Below are positions 7,006 to 15,246 of a DNA stretch of 64,000 nucleotides, one piece after another; the stretch's first letter is position 1, and each line of letters opens with the position of its first letter. The DNA is from Thermohalobaculum sp039815685 (GTDB lineage: Bacteria; Pseudomonadota; Alphaproteobacteria; Rhodobacterales; Rhodobacteraceae), in the NCBI GenBank assembly GCA_039815685.1, contig JBCBYV010000023.1, positions 13,552-77,551 on the forward strand. The letters are read 5' to 3'. Made by a program: the position numbers and the translations under genes. A model generated the notes under the pieces. That model was not told where the DNA came from. It saw only the letters and a list, made by a program, of their open reading frames with translations, and ran no database searches.

Positions 7006-9201
7006 TCAGCGCCGGCCGCCGCCACCCTTGGAACGCCTGCTCTTGCCGCTGCCGCGTTGGCCCGGGCGGCCGACTGTGCTGCGGCCCTTCGGCGCCGTCT
7101 TCTCCTCGAGCACCGATTGGCGGGCGAGGGGGTCGTCGGCGACGGCGAGCTCCATTTTCTCAAGGCGCTGAAGCTCGTCGCGGAGGCGCGCGGCCTCCTC
7201 GAACTCGAGGTTCTCCGCGGCCTTCATCATGTCTTTGCGAAGACCATCCATCACTACGGCGAGATTGGAGCCGGTCTTGCCCTCCACGCTCTTGTCCAGC
7301 GTCGCGGTGATGCGGCTCTCGTCCGCCGTGCCATGATAGAGGCCCTGCAGGATGTCCTCGACGTTCTTCTTGATGGTCTGCGGCGTGATGCCGTGTTCCT
7401 CGTTGTAGGCGATCTGCTTGTCGCGCCGGCGGTTGGTCTCGCCGATCGCGCGCTCCATCGAGCCGGTGGTTCGGTCCGCATACATGATCACGCGGCCATC
7501 GGCGTTCCGGGCCGCGCGGCCGATGGTCTGGATCAGCGAGGTCTCGGAGCGGAGAAAGCCCTCCTTATCCGCATCCAGGATCGCCACGAGGCGGCATTCG
7601 GGGATGTCGAGGCCTTCGCGCAGGAGGTTGATGCCGACGAGCACGTCGAAGGCGCCGAGACGGAGGTCGCGGATGATCTCGATGCGCTCGATCGTGTCGA
7701 TATCCGAGTGCATGTAGCGCACACGGATGCCGTGCTCGTGGAGGTATTCGGTCAGATCCTCGGCCATCCGCTTGGTGAGCGTCGTGCAGAGGACGCGGCC
7801 GCCAGCATCGGCGACGTGGCGGCATTCGTCGAGGAGGTCGTCGACCTGGGTCTTCACGGGCCGGATCTCGACTGGCGGGTCTAGGAGCCCGGTGGGGCGG
7901 ATGACCTGTTCGGTGAAGATGCCGCCGGTGCGCTCGAGCTCCCAACCGCTGGGGGTTGCCGAGACAAAGACCGATTGCGGCCGCATGGCGTCCCATTCCT
8001 CGAATTTGAGGGGGCGGTTGTCCATGCAGCTCGGCAGACGGAAGCCGTGCTCGGCCAGCGTGAACTTGCGCCGATAGTCGCCCTTATACATCCCGCCGAG
8101 CTGGGGAACGGTCACGTGGCTCTCGTCGGCGAAGACGATGGCATTGTCGGGAATGTACTCGAAGAGCGTCGGCGGCGGCTCACCGGGCTGGCGGCCGGAG
8201 AGGTAGCGGCTGTAGTTCTCGATGCCGTTGCAGGATCCCGTGGCCTCGATCATCTCGAGATCAAAGTTCGTGCGCTGCTCCAGCCGCTGGGCCTCGAGCA
8301 GGCGGCCATCGTCGACGAGCTGCTTGAGGCGGACACGCAGTTCCTCACGGATCGCCTTCGTTGCCTGGTTCAGCGTGGGGCGCGGTGTGACGTAGTGGCT
8401 GTTGGCGTAGATGCGCACGCGGTCGAGCGTGTCTGTGCGCTCGCCCGTTAGCGGGTCGAATTCCACGATCTTCTCGAGCTCATCGCCGAAGAAAGAGAAG
8501 CGGAGGGCGCGGTCCTCCTGGTGGGCTGGCCAGAGTTCGAGGCTGTCGCCTCGGACGCGGAAGGCGCCGCGCTGGAAGGCTGCGTCGTTGCGGCGGTACT
8601 GCTGGGCGATGAGCTCGCGCGTGACTTCCTGGCGGTCGTAGGTGAAGCCCGTCTTGAGGTCCTGCGTCATGGCCGAGTAGGTCTCGACCGCACCGATGCC
8701 GTAGATGCAGGAGACGGAGGCGACGATCACCACATCGTCGCGCTCCAGCAGCGCCCGGGTGGCCGAATGGCGCATCCGGTCGATCTGCTCGTTAATCTGC
8801 GCTTCCTTCTCGATATAGGTGTCCGACCGCGGCACGTAGGCTTCGGGCTGGTAGTAGTCGTAATAGGAGACGAAATACTCCACCGCGTTGTCCGGGAAGA
8901 AGGACTTGAACTCGCCATAGAGCTGGGCTGCGAGGGTCTTGTTGGGTGCCAGGACAATGGCGGGGCGCTGCGTCGCCTCGATGACCTTTGCCATCGTGTA
9001 GGTCTTGCCGGTGCCGGTCGCGCCGAGGAGCACCTGATCCTGTTCGCCGTCGTTGACGCCTGCCGCAAGTTCCTCGATCGCCGTGGGCTGGTCGCCCGCA
9101 GGCTCGAACGCGGTCTCCATGCGGAGGCGAATCCCACCCTCAAGTTTTTCCCGATGGGCGAGGCGATCGGCGGTCGCCAGTGCGGAATCGGATCGGCTCA
9201 T
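7006..9201 (-). CDS. uvrB: Excinuclease ABC subunit B
   Basis: A 731-residue UvrB, the damage-verification helicase of nucleotide excision repair, which receives DNA from UvrA and recruits UvrC. The P-loop GATGTGKT is at residues 60-67, the beta-hairpin region carries YYDYYQPEAYVP, the helicase motifs include DESHV and QTIGRAARN, and the C-terminal UVR (UvrC-binding) motif FEEAARLRDELQRLE is present before a basic tail ending KSRRSKGGGGRR. The ATG at 9201 is chosen because AAGGAGGG lies seven bases upstream; longer in-frame starts to 9291 lack family similarity. I found no convincing GTTC-N7-GTTC SOS box upstream. Confidence 0.97.
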   Translation of the reverse strand: MSRSDSALATADRLAHREKLEGGIRLRMETAFEPAGDQPTAIEELAAGVNDGEQDQVLLGATGTGKTYTMAKVIEATQRPAIVLAPNKTLAAQLYGEFKSFFPDNAVEYFVSYYDYYQPEAYVPRSDTYIEKEAQINEQIDRMRHSATRALLERDDVVIVASVSCIYGIGAVETYSAMTQDLKTGFTYDRQEVTRELIAQQYRRNDAAFQRGAFRVRGDSLELWPAHQEDRALRFSFFGDELEKIVEFDPLTGERTDTLDRVRIYANSHYVTPRPTLNQATKAIREELRVRLKQLVDDGRLLEAQRLEQRTNFDLEMIEATGSCNGIENYSRYLSGRQPGEPPPTLFEYIPDNAIVFADESHVTVPQLGGMYKGDYRRKFTLAEHGFRLPSCMDNRPLKFEEWDAMRPQSVFVSATPSGWELERTGGIFTEQVIRPTGLLDPPVEIRPVKTQVDDLLDECRHVADAGGRVLCTTLTKRMAEDLTEYLHEHGIRVRYMHSDIDTIERIEIIRDLRLGAFDVLVGINLLREGLDIPECRLVAILDADKEGFLRSETSLIQTIGRAARNADGRVIMYADRTTGSMERAIGETNRRRDKQIAYNEEHGITPQTIKKNVEDILQGLYHGTADESRITATLDKSVEGKTGSNLAVVMDGLRKDMMKAAENLEFEEAARLRDELQRLEKMELAVADDPLARQSVLEEKTAPKGRSTVGRPGQRGSGKSRRSKGGGGRR

Positions 9202-9483
9202 CGACGCCCTCCTTACGATCTCCGCGATATGGCGCGGGCGCCCGCATCGGGCAAGCCGGCCTGCTGCCGCAACGGTGGCAGTAGCGGGCACCGGTCGTTG
9301 TTGAAGGGGAAGGAGCGGTCGCGTGGAACGAGTCGAGATGGGATGACATCTGGGATGTTACTGCTTCGCATCGGGACGGGTTGTGAATGCGCAACACAGC
9401 CCCGGGAATCGTGCTCACAGTGGCGACAAGCCACTGGAATTGCGCAAGGCTTCACAATTCCGCCGCATATGGCCATATCGCCG

Positions 9484-9513
9484 TTGACCTTGCTCGCGCA
9501 CTGCGTGTATCAC
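9484..9513 (+). promoter_or_regulatory. Sigma-70-type promoter of the candidate sRNA
   Basis: TTGACC (9484-9489) and TATCAC (9508-9513) are separated by 18 bases. A start near 9520 would place the 17-bp stem about a dozen bases into the transcript. Confidence 0.5.
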
Positions 9514-9519
9514 AATGAA

Positions 9520-9670
9520 GCAAGCAGCGTTTCGTTGTCGGTCTGGCGCGCATCCACCCCACCCTCGCTCCCAGCGCTGGGCCGGCAACGAGTTCCCCAC
9601 CCTAAAAGAAGCTGCGTAGTACCCCCGCCTAAGAAAGCGCCGCCGGCTCGTCCGGTGGCGCTCTTTCCTT
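9520..9670 (+). ncRNA. Candidate small regulatory RNA
   Basis: About 150 nt between a promoter and an intrinsic terminator, without an open frame. Bases 9533-9549 pair with 9574-9590 in a 17-bp stem containing only Watson-Crick and G-U pairs. GCAGC near 9524-9528 can pair with GCTGC at 9611-9615. The 24-nt loop (9550-9573) and the later unpaired stretches are rich in CCCCACCC-like runs, the kind of C-rich motif that alphaproteobacterial sRNAs use to bind Shine-Dalgarno sequences. The central region is too asymmetric for an obvious 6S RNA. I cannot assign it to a named family. Confidence 0.55.
9636..9670 (+). terminator. Intrinsic terminator of the candidate sRNA
   Basis: AGCGCCGCCGG (9636-9646) pairs with CCGGTGGCGCT (9652-9662, one G-U pair) around a 5-base loop, followed by the pyrimidine-rich CTTTCCTT. 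Confidence 0.75.
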
Positions 9671-9783
9671 TTCGGCTCCGGGGTTTGGGGCTGGTTCGGC
9701 AGCGATGCCGCGCCATTCTCGACTTGCAAATGGGTAGCCCGCTCGCGATAGGAAAGCTGTGGGACGACCTAGGGGAGGGCGCG

Positions 9784-10095
9784 ATGAGCGCGCGAATCTT
9801 CAAGCCGGCAAAAAGCGCGATGAGTTCCGGGGAGCAGAACACCAAGCGCTGGGTTCTGGAGTTCGAACCCGCAGCGGCACGGAGCATCGACCCGCTGATG
9901 GGCTGGGTATCGAGCGGCGATACGCGGGCGCAGGTGCAGCTTCGGTTCGAGACCCAGGAGGCGGCCGAACGCTATGCGACGCGTCACGGCATCGCCTATG
10001 TGCTCGAGGCGCCGAAGACGCGCGCGAAGAACATCCGCCCTATGGGCTATGGCGGGAACTATGCCCATAACCGCCGTCAGGCCTGGACGCATTGA
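9784..10095 (+). CDS. NADH dehydrogenase accessory subunit, NDUFS4/ETC complex I type
   Basis: A 103-residue protein of the ETC complex I subunit family, homologous to mitochondrial NDUFS4 and found in alphaproteobacteria. Recognisable parts are MSARIFKPAKSAMSSG, the WVLEFEP strand, DPLMGWVSSGDTRAQVQLRF, and the C-terminal signature YGGNYAHNRRQAWTH. It acts at the cytoplasmic peripheral arm of complex I near the NADH-dehydrogenase module, stabilising assembly. The ATG at 9784 has GGGGAGGG five bases upstream; the same frame is open much further upstream, but only as antisense to uvrB. It stands apart from any nuo operon, as is usual for this gene. Confidence 0.92.
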   Translation: MSARIFKPAKSAMSSGEQNTKRWVLEFEPAAARSIDPLMGWVSSGDTRAQVQLRFETQEAAERYATRHGIAYVLEAPKTRAKNIRPMGYGGNYAHNRRQAWTH

Positions 10096-10150
10096 ACGAG
10101 GCGGGCGGGGACTGAACTCTCCATCATTCTCATCCGAAGGAGCGCGGGTT

Positions 10151-11620
10151 ATGGCCGAGACCGTTACCGGAGAGGGCACGGCGCCCGCCACCTCCCCGAC
10201 TATCCACCCGGTGATCATGTGTGGCGGCTCTGGCAGCCGACTCTGGCCCGTCAGTCGCAAGGCGTACCCGAAACAGTTTGCCGCGCTGCTGGAGGGCGGA
10301 TCGCTCTTTCAGCGCACGCTCGAGCGGGTGAGCGGGCAGGGTTATGCCGCGCCACAGTTGCTGACGGGCACGGATTTTCGGTTCGTTGTGGCGGAGCAGC
10401 TTTCCGATGCGGGGGTCGAGCCCGGTCGGATCGTGATCGAGCCCGAGGGGCGGAATACGGCGCCGGCGATCTGTGCCGCAGCGCTGATGATCGCGGAGGC
10501 GGATCCCGGTGCCCTCCTGCTGGTGCTGCCCTCCGATCATGTGATCAGGGACGAGGCAGCATTTCATGCAGCCGTGAGGGCAGGGGCCGGTGCCGCAACG
10601 GCAGGGGCCTTTGTCACCTTCGGTATCACGCCGGATCGGGCGGAGACCGGCTACGGCTATATCGAGCTCGAGACGGCGGTCGAAGCGAACGGGCATGCGG
10701 GGGCTGAGCCCTTTATCCGTTTCGTCGAGAAGCCGGATGCGTCTGAGGCATCGGAAATGGTCGCCTCGGGCCGCTTCCTCTGGAATTCGGGCATGTTCCT
10801 GTTCCCGGCTGCGGGTCTCGTCGCGGCCTTCGAGGCGCAGGCGCCGGAGGTTCTTCAGGCCTGCCGGGCGGCGGTCGATGGCGGCAAGACGGATCTCTGC
10901 TTCTTCCGGCTCGGGGAGGAAGCGTACCGCGCGAGCCCCGACATCTCCATCGATTACGCGATCATGGAGAAGGTGGCGGGGCAGGTGGTGCCGGTCGATT
11001 GCGGCTGGAACGATCTCGGGTCCTGGGCGACCGTCTGGCAGGAGAGTGCACCGGGTGAGGCCGGTGTGGCCGTCTCCGAGGGGGCGCTGGCGATCGATTG
11101 CGAGAACGTGCTGCTGCGCACGGACGATCCCGACATGCGGCTCGTCGGCCTCGGGCTCACCGACATGGTGGCGGTGGCGACGCGGGACGGTGTGCTGGTG
11201 GCGCCGATGGACCGCGCACAGGATGTACGTCGCGTGGTCGACGGGCTGAAGGCGGCGAACGCCAAGCAGGCGACGGAGTTCCCGCTCGTCTACCGACCCT
11301 GGGGCTGGTACGAGACGCTGGCGCTCGGCGGGCGCTTCCAGGTCAAGCAGATCTGTGTGAAGCCGGGTGGGCAACTCTCGCTGCAGAGCCATGTGCACCG
11401 CTCAGAGCACTGGGTCGTGGTCTCCGGCACCGCTAAGGTGACGGTGGATGAGGATGTGCGGCTGATGACGGAGAACCAGTCGATCTATATCCCGCTGGGA
11501 GCGGTCCATCGACTGGAGAACCCGGGCAAGGTGGAGCTCCGGCTCATCGAGGTGCAGTCTGGCGCCTATCTCGGCGAGGACGACATCATCCGCTACGAGG
11601 ATGTCTACGCCCGCGCCTGA
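10151..11620 (+). CDS. manC: Mannose-1-phosphate guanylyltransferase / mannose-6-phosphate isomerase
   Basis: A 489-residue bifunctional enzyme of the ManC/CpsB/AlgA type, making GDP-mannose for exopolysaccharide or LPS. The N-terminal nucleotidyltransferase has CGGSGSRLWPVSR (about residues 24-36) and the FVEKPD active-site motif. The C-terminal type II phosphomannose isomerase is a cupin, beginning RPWGWYE and with QSHVHRSEHWVVVSGTAKVT and the metal-site histidines. AAGGAG lies eight to ten bases ahead of the ATG. It stands alone here, more than 25 kb from the exopolysaccharide region. No phosphomannomutase gene is visible in the window. Confidence 0.95.
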   Translation: MAETVTGEGTAPATSPTIHPVIMCGGSGSRLWPVSRKAYPKQFAALLEGGSLFQRTLERVSGQGYAAPQLLTGTDFRFVVAEQLSDAGVEPGRIVIEPEGRNTAPAICAAALMIAEADPGALLLVLPSDHVIRDEAAFHAAVRAGAGAATAGAFVTFGITPDRAETGYGYIELETAVEANGHAGAEPFIRFVEKPDASEASEMVASGRFLWNSGMFLFPAAGLVAAFEAQAPEVLQACRAAVDGGKTDLCFFRLGEEAYRASPDISIDYAIMEKVAGQVVPVDCGWNDLGSWATVWQESAPGEAGVAVSEGALAIDCENVLLRTDDPDMRLVGLGLTDMVAVATRDGVLVAPMDRAQDVRRVVDGLKAANAKQATEFPLVYRPWGWYETLALGGRFQVKQICVKPGGQLSLQSHVHRSEHWVVVSGTAKVTVDEDVRLMTENQSIYIPLGAVHRLENPGKVELRLIEVQSGAYLGEDDIIRYEDVYARA

Positions 11621-11641
11621 AGGGGCACCGGGGCAAGCGGC

Positions 11642-11662
11642 ATCGCGGCTGGTCGCCGCGAT
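11642..11662 (+). terminator. Candidate terminator after manC
   Basis: ATCGCGGC (11642-11649) pairs perfectly with GCCGCGAT (11655-11662) around a 5-base loop. The tail CGGTTGTTG is only weakly T-rich. Confidence 0.45.
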
Positions 11663-11777
11663 CGGTTGTTGCGGGAGCGCTGCGGGGCGGGCTTTTGGTC
11701 GTCCTGCGGTGTCGGTACGCGGTGTCGATGCGCGCTGGGGCTGGAGAGGAGCCGCGGGGGCTCCTGATTGAGCGTTT

Positions 11778-11855
11778 CTCGAAGGACGGGCCGCGTCAAT
11801 GACGGGCCGGCTTCGCCGGTCGCTCTGCGATCATTGACCCGGCCCGTCCTTCGAG
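11778..11855. repeat. 78-base palindromic element with 25-bp arms
   Basis: Left arm 11778-11802 (core CTCGAAGGACGGGCC) and right arm 11831-11855 are reverse complements with one mismatch in 25. The 28-base interior holds a second small hairpin, CCGGCTTCGCCGG. The structure resembles a REP/BIME or a non-autonomous mobile repeat; it lies between manC and the MAPEG gene. Confidence 0.75.
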
Positions 11856-12248
11856 GGCGCGGCCTTTGGCATTTTCGTCTCCGTGCCGATCACCTTCTGC
11901 GATGTGCTCGGTCAGGATGCCCGTTCAGCTGTTGCGTCCGGGTGGTGGAGCAGGCGCTTTTGTGAAGTGCGGCCGCGGGCTACGACGGGGCCCGTGTCAT
12001 GTCGGAGGTCTGCCAGCCGGTCCGGCGGCGTAATCTGACGAGGGGTTTTTGCGCCGCCGTTCTTTGCCTTTCAACGCGCTCCTGCGTGCAGCCGTAAGAC
12101 TCGGCTTCTGATTCAGTCGGGCGGTTGCGGACCTGACATGGCGCGCGCCTATTTCGGGAGCGCCGATCGCCCGGGCGCGGGCTTTTCTTCGGGGGCGGGA
12201 GCTTGTAGCGGGAGGAGGCTTCAGGATGACGCTATCAGGGAGACGCGC

Positions 12249-12665
12249 ATGCTGCCGGTGACGGCGCTCTACGCCGGGCTCATGGGGCTCTGGCTCATCT
12301 ACCTCTCGCTCGGCGTCATCCGGTTGCGCTGGCGGCATCGCGTGTCGCTTGGCGATGGTGGGGTGCCGGCGCTCGAGCGCGCCAGTCGGGCGCATGGCAA
12401 CGCTGTCGAGACGGTGCCGATCACGCTGCTGATGCTTGCGCTTGCCGAAGGTCTAGGGGCGCCGGGCTGGGTCCTCCACCCGCTGGGGATCGGCCTTGTC
12501 GTCGCTCGTGTGCTGCACGGGGTCCATTTCCTGACGGATCGCCCCGGGCTCGGACTGAGGCAGGCGGGAATGGTGCTTACCTTTCTCGTGATGGGGCTCC
12601 TGTCGTTGGGTCTCGTCGGGCACGGGCTGACTTCCCTTTTCGCGACCTCGGAGAGCGTTTCATGA
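12249..12665 (+). CDS. MAPEG family membrane protein
   Basis: A 138-residue membrane protein with four hydrophobic helices. The family signature is in the first third: RHRVSLGDGG followed by LERASRAHGNAVETVPI, matching the glutathione-binding R-x-HxN-x-E region of microsomal MAPEG enzymes. Bacterial members are thought to be glutathione-dependent, but the reaction is unknown. The ATG at 12249 follows AGGGAG and opens directly into the first helix. Its stop overlaps the ATG of the pmbA gene (ATGA-type overlap), so the two are translationally coupled. Confidence 0.88.
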   Translation: MLPVTALYAGLMGLWLIYLSLGVIRLRWRHRVSLGDGGVPALERASRAHGNAVETVPITLLMLALAEGLGAPGWVLHPLGIGLVVARVLHGVHFLTDRPGLGLRQAGMVLTFLVMGLLSLGLVGHGLTSLFATSESVS

Positions 12666-14011
12666 GCGGCGCGGATGCGGACAGACTGCTCGCCGCGCGG
12701 ATGGTCGAGGCTGCGCTTGCCGCCGGCGCCGATGCAGCCGACGTGATCGTTGTCTCTGCCACCTCCGCTTCCGTCGGTGTCGCCGGCAGGAGCCTCGAGG
12801 AAGCGGAGCATGCCGAAGGCCGGGATGCGGGCCTGCGGGTGATCGCCGGGCGTGGCCAGGCCTGTGTCTCCTCCTCGGATCTTCGCGATGAGAACATCGT
12901 GGAGATGGCGGGGCGTGCGGTCACGATGGCCCGGGCGGCGCCGGATGACCCGTATTGCGACCTTGCGGAGCCGGAGCGGCTGTCGCCGACGCGCGATGCC
13001 GCGGGTCTAGACCTTGCGGATGCGTCCGAGCCGCCCGGACCCGGTGCCCTCGAGGAAATGGCACGGGCAGCGGAGGAGGCCGCGCTGGCCGTGCCTGGGA
13101 TCGTTCAGGTGGAGCAGGCCTCCGCCGGATGGGTCGCGGATCGCTTGACGATCGCACTCTCGAACGGTTTCGAGGCGGGTTATGCACGGAGTTCCATGAC
13201 CCTCGCCCTCTCCGCCCTTGCCGGAGAGGGGACGGGGCGCGAGCGCGACTATGCGGTGGAGACGCGCCGTCATGCGGCCGATCTGCCAAGCCCCGAGGCC
13301 ATCGGCCAGCGGGCTGCGGAACGGACGGTCGCACGCCTCGGCGCAAGTAGGCCTCCAGCCGGTCATTACCCTGTGGTCTATGACGAGCGAGTGGCCGGAG
13401 GGCTCATCGGTCATCTTCTCTCGGCCGCGAATGGGGCGGCAGTGGCGCGCGGGGCCTCCTGGCTCGATGGCAGGCTCGGCGAGGCGGTGCTGCCGGATGG
13501 CATCACGCTCCGTGAGGATCCGCATATGCTGCGTGGCCGCGCCTCGCGCCCCTTCGATGCGGAGGGCTTGCCCACCAGGGCCTCCACAATTGTGGAGAAT
13601 GGCAGTCTTGGGCGCTGGGTGCTCGATCTTGCGACAGCCCGGCAGTTGGGCCTCGAGAGCACGGCGAATGCGCGGCGCGGGCTCTCGGGCCCGCCGAGCC
13701 CGGGCGTGACGAACATCCGTATGACGGCGGGCGAGAAGGATCGCGCGGGGCTCCTGGCGGAGATCGGGACGGGGTTGCTGGTCACCTCGTTCCTGGGCGC
13801 CTCGATAAACCCGACGACCGGCGCCTATAGCCGCGGGGCGAGCGGGTTCTGGGTGGAGGGAGGCGAGATCGCCTACCCGGTCAACGAGATCACGCTGGCG
13901 GGCTCGCTCCCGGAGATGCTGCTGAGCATCCGTCCAGGCAATGACGCAGATGAGGCAAAGGCAATTGCCGTGCCTTCGCTGATCGTCGAGGGACTGACCG
14001 TCGGTGCCTGA
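12662..14011 (+). CDS. pmbA: TldD/PmbA family metalloprotease subunit
   Basis: A 449-residue PmbA/TldE protein. TldD and TldE form a heterodimer that degrades unfolded peptides and matures some ribosomally made peptides; the zinc site is in TldD, so PmbA alone is non-catalytic. Family features are the N-terminal ADAADVIVVSATS strand, the LRVIAGRGQACVSSSDL segment, and the C-terminal GLLVTSFLGASINPTTGAYSRGASGFWVEGG block, the most conserved part. A TldD gene is not in the window. It is coupled to the MAPEG gene upstream and overlaps the inositol-monophosphatase-family gene downstream. Confidence 0.92.
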   Translation: MSGADADRLLAARMVEAALAAGADAADVIVVSATSASVGVAGRSLEEAEHAEGRDAGLRVIAGRGQACVSSSDLRDENIVEMAGRAVTMARAAPDDPYCDLAEPERLSPTRDAAGLDLADASEPPGPGALEEMARAAEEAALAVPGIVQVEQASAGWVADRLTIALSNGFEAGYARSSMTLALSALAGEGTGRERDYAVETRRHAADLPSPEAIGQRAAERTVARLGASRPPAGHYPVVYDERVAGGLIGHLLSAANGAAVARGASWLDGRLGEAVLPDGITLREDPHMLRGRASRPFDAEGLPTRASTIVENGSLGRWVLDLATARQLGLESTANARRGLSGPPSPGVTNIRMTAGEKDRAGLLAEIGTGLLVTSFLGASINPTTGAYSRGASGFWVEGGEIAYPVNEITLAGSLPEMLLSIRPGNDADEAKAIAVPSLIVEGLTVGA

Positions 14012-14846
14012 CGCAGCGAGCGGCGAGGAGGCGCATCCCGGAGCGGAAGCCGACCGTGCCCTCCTCGTCGAGGCGGCTGAGGCGGCGGGCGAGATTGCCG
14101 CTGCGCGCTTCGGGACGCGTGTGGCGATCGAGGAGAAGGCGGACGGGCAGGGGCCGGTGACCGAGATCGACCTTGCGGTCGACCGTGCGCTGAAGGAGCG
14201 TCTGACCGCTGCTCGTCCCGACTATGGTTGGCTTTCGGAGGAGACTGCGGACGGACCTGAACGGCTGTCGGCCGATAGGGTCTTCATCGTCGACCCGATC
14301 GACGGCACGCGCGCCTTCATCGAGGGGCAGACGGGGTGGGCCGTGGCGGTGGCCGTCGTCGAAGCCGGTAGCGTTACGGCGGCGGCAGTGCACCTGCCCG
14401 CGCGCAGTGAGACCTACGCGGCAGCACTGGGGGGAGGTGCGACACTGGGCGGTGCCCCGCTTCTGCCTGAGCCCGCACCGCACGATCTCGGCAATGCTGA
14501 GGTCCTTGCGGCACGGCCGAGCTTTGCGCCGAAGCACTGGCCAGGCGGCGTGCCTGCGATTAGGCGGAGTTTCCGGTCGTCCCTCGCCTGGCGCCTCTGC
14601 CTTGTCGCCGCCGGGCGTTTCGACGGCATGCTAACGATCCGGCCAAGTTGGGAATGGGACGTGGCCGCCGGCAGCCTGATCGCGTCGGAGGCGGGTCGGC
14701 GGGTCAGTGACGCCATGGGCGCCCGGCTCGTCTTCAACGCACGATCGCCGAAGACACCGGGGATAATGGCTGCCGATCCACGGCTCCACGCGCATCTGGT
14801 CGAGCGTCGGTCCGAGCCGGGGCAGGGCTCATCCGCCGCGCCGTGA
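14004..14846 (+). CDS. Inositol-monophosphatase family protein, CysQ-like
   Basis: A 280-residue Mg-dependent phosphatase of the IMPase/CysQ fold. Motif A is DPIDGTRAFIEGQTGW (residues 97-112) and motif B is WEWDVAAGSLIASEAG, both carrying metal-binding aspartates. WLSEETAD (about 75-82) provides the first metal-site glutamates. Likely substrates are 3'-phosphoadenosine-5'-phosphate or inositol phosphates; in Rhodobacterales this position beside pmbA and DUF4170 is conserved and is usually called 3'(2'),5'-bisphosphate nucleotidase. It starts with GTG inside the end of pmbA, an 8-base overlap implying coupling. Confidence 0.88.
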   Translation: MPDAASGEEAHPGAEADRALLVEAAEAAGEIAAARFGTRVAIEEKADGQGPVTEIDLAVDRALKERLTAARPDYGWLSEETADGPERLSADRVFIVDPIDGTRAFIEGQTGWAVAVAVVEAGSVTAAAVHLPARSETYAAALGGGATLGGAPLLPEPAPHDLGNAEVLAARPSFAPKHWPGGVPAIRRSFRSSLAWRLCLVAAGRFDGMLTIRPSWEWDVAAGSLIASEAGRRVSDAMGARLVFNARSPKTPGIMAADPRLHAHLVERRSEPGQGSSAAP

Positions 14847-14915
14847 GCCTTCGTTGACGGCATAGGCAGCGGCGGTCATGGTGCGCCGCGCAACGGCCGT
14901 CTAGCGGAGGAAGCC

Positions 14916-15164
14916 ATGACCACCAAGCTCCACCTCGTCTTCGGCGGCGAGCTTGTCGATCCCAAGAAGACCGCCTTCCGCGACACGGACGCGCTCGACA
15001 TCGTCGGGATCTATCCGAGCTATGCGCGCGCCTATGAGGTCTGGAAGGCCAAGGCGCAGCAAACGGTCGATAATGCGCATATGCGCTACTTCATCGCGCA
15101 TCTGCATCGGCTTCGCGACGAGGAGCGCTCGGCAAGCGCGGAGACCGAGGCGCTCGACGGATAA
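14916..15164 (+). CDS. DUF4170 family protein
   Basis: An 82-residue small protein. MTTKLHLVFGGELVDPKKTA followed by FRDTDALDIVGIYPSYARAYEVWKAKAQ and a C-terminal HMRYFIAHLHRL helix matches the alphaproteobacterial DUF4170 family. GGAGGAAG precedes the ATG closely. The function is not established. Its constant place between the phosphatase gene and the lipid-A-linked acyltransferase and Kdo transferase genes suggests an envelope-related role, which is inference only. Confidence 0.88.
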   Translation: MTTKLHLVFGGELVDPKKTAFRDTDALDIVGIYPSYARAYEVWKAKAQQTVDNAHMRYFIAHLHRLRDEERSASAETEALDG

Positions 15165-15246
15165 GCCAAAGCGAGCCGATGCTCGATCGACGAGTGCGCT
15201 TGGCGGGCTCTGGACTGACTGGGCCGATGGAAGGGAGAGCGCCGCG

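Larger units (their letters stand above)
9202..9783. other. Non-coding gap holding a candidate small RNA
   Basis: No protein gene is apparent in these 582 bases. The left part (9202-9480) is the uvrB upstream region with nothing I recognise. The right part contains a promoter, a structured transcript and a terminator on the plus strand, described separately. Confidence 0.6.
11621..12248. other. Non-coding gap with hairpin and large palindrome
   Basis: These 628 bases hold no gene I can support. They contain a hairpin just after manC, the 78-base palindromic element at 11778-11855, and a pyrimidine-rich tract near 12035-12070. A plus-strand frame open from 12138 is not used, because the MAPEG gene has a better start at 12249. 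Confidence 0.55.

Noticed and set aside
9202..9480. LexA/SOS box upstream of uvrB
   Set aside because: Only one GAAC half-site was seen; there is no second half at the spacing used in alphaproteobacterial SOS boxes.
9520..9670. Calling the candidate sRNA a 6S RNA
   Set aside because: The central bubble is strongly asymmetric and the closing stem short, so it does not fit the 6S secondary structure by eye.
8521..9783. Upstream part of a long plus-strand frame running into the NDUFS4-type gene
   Set aside because: The first part is antisense to uvrB and the next crosses the candidate sRNA. Only the part from 9784 matches the family and has a ribosome-binding site.
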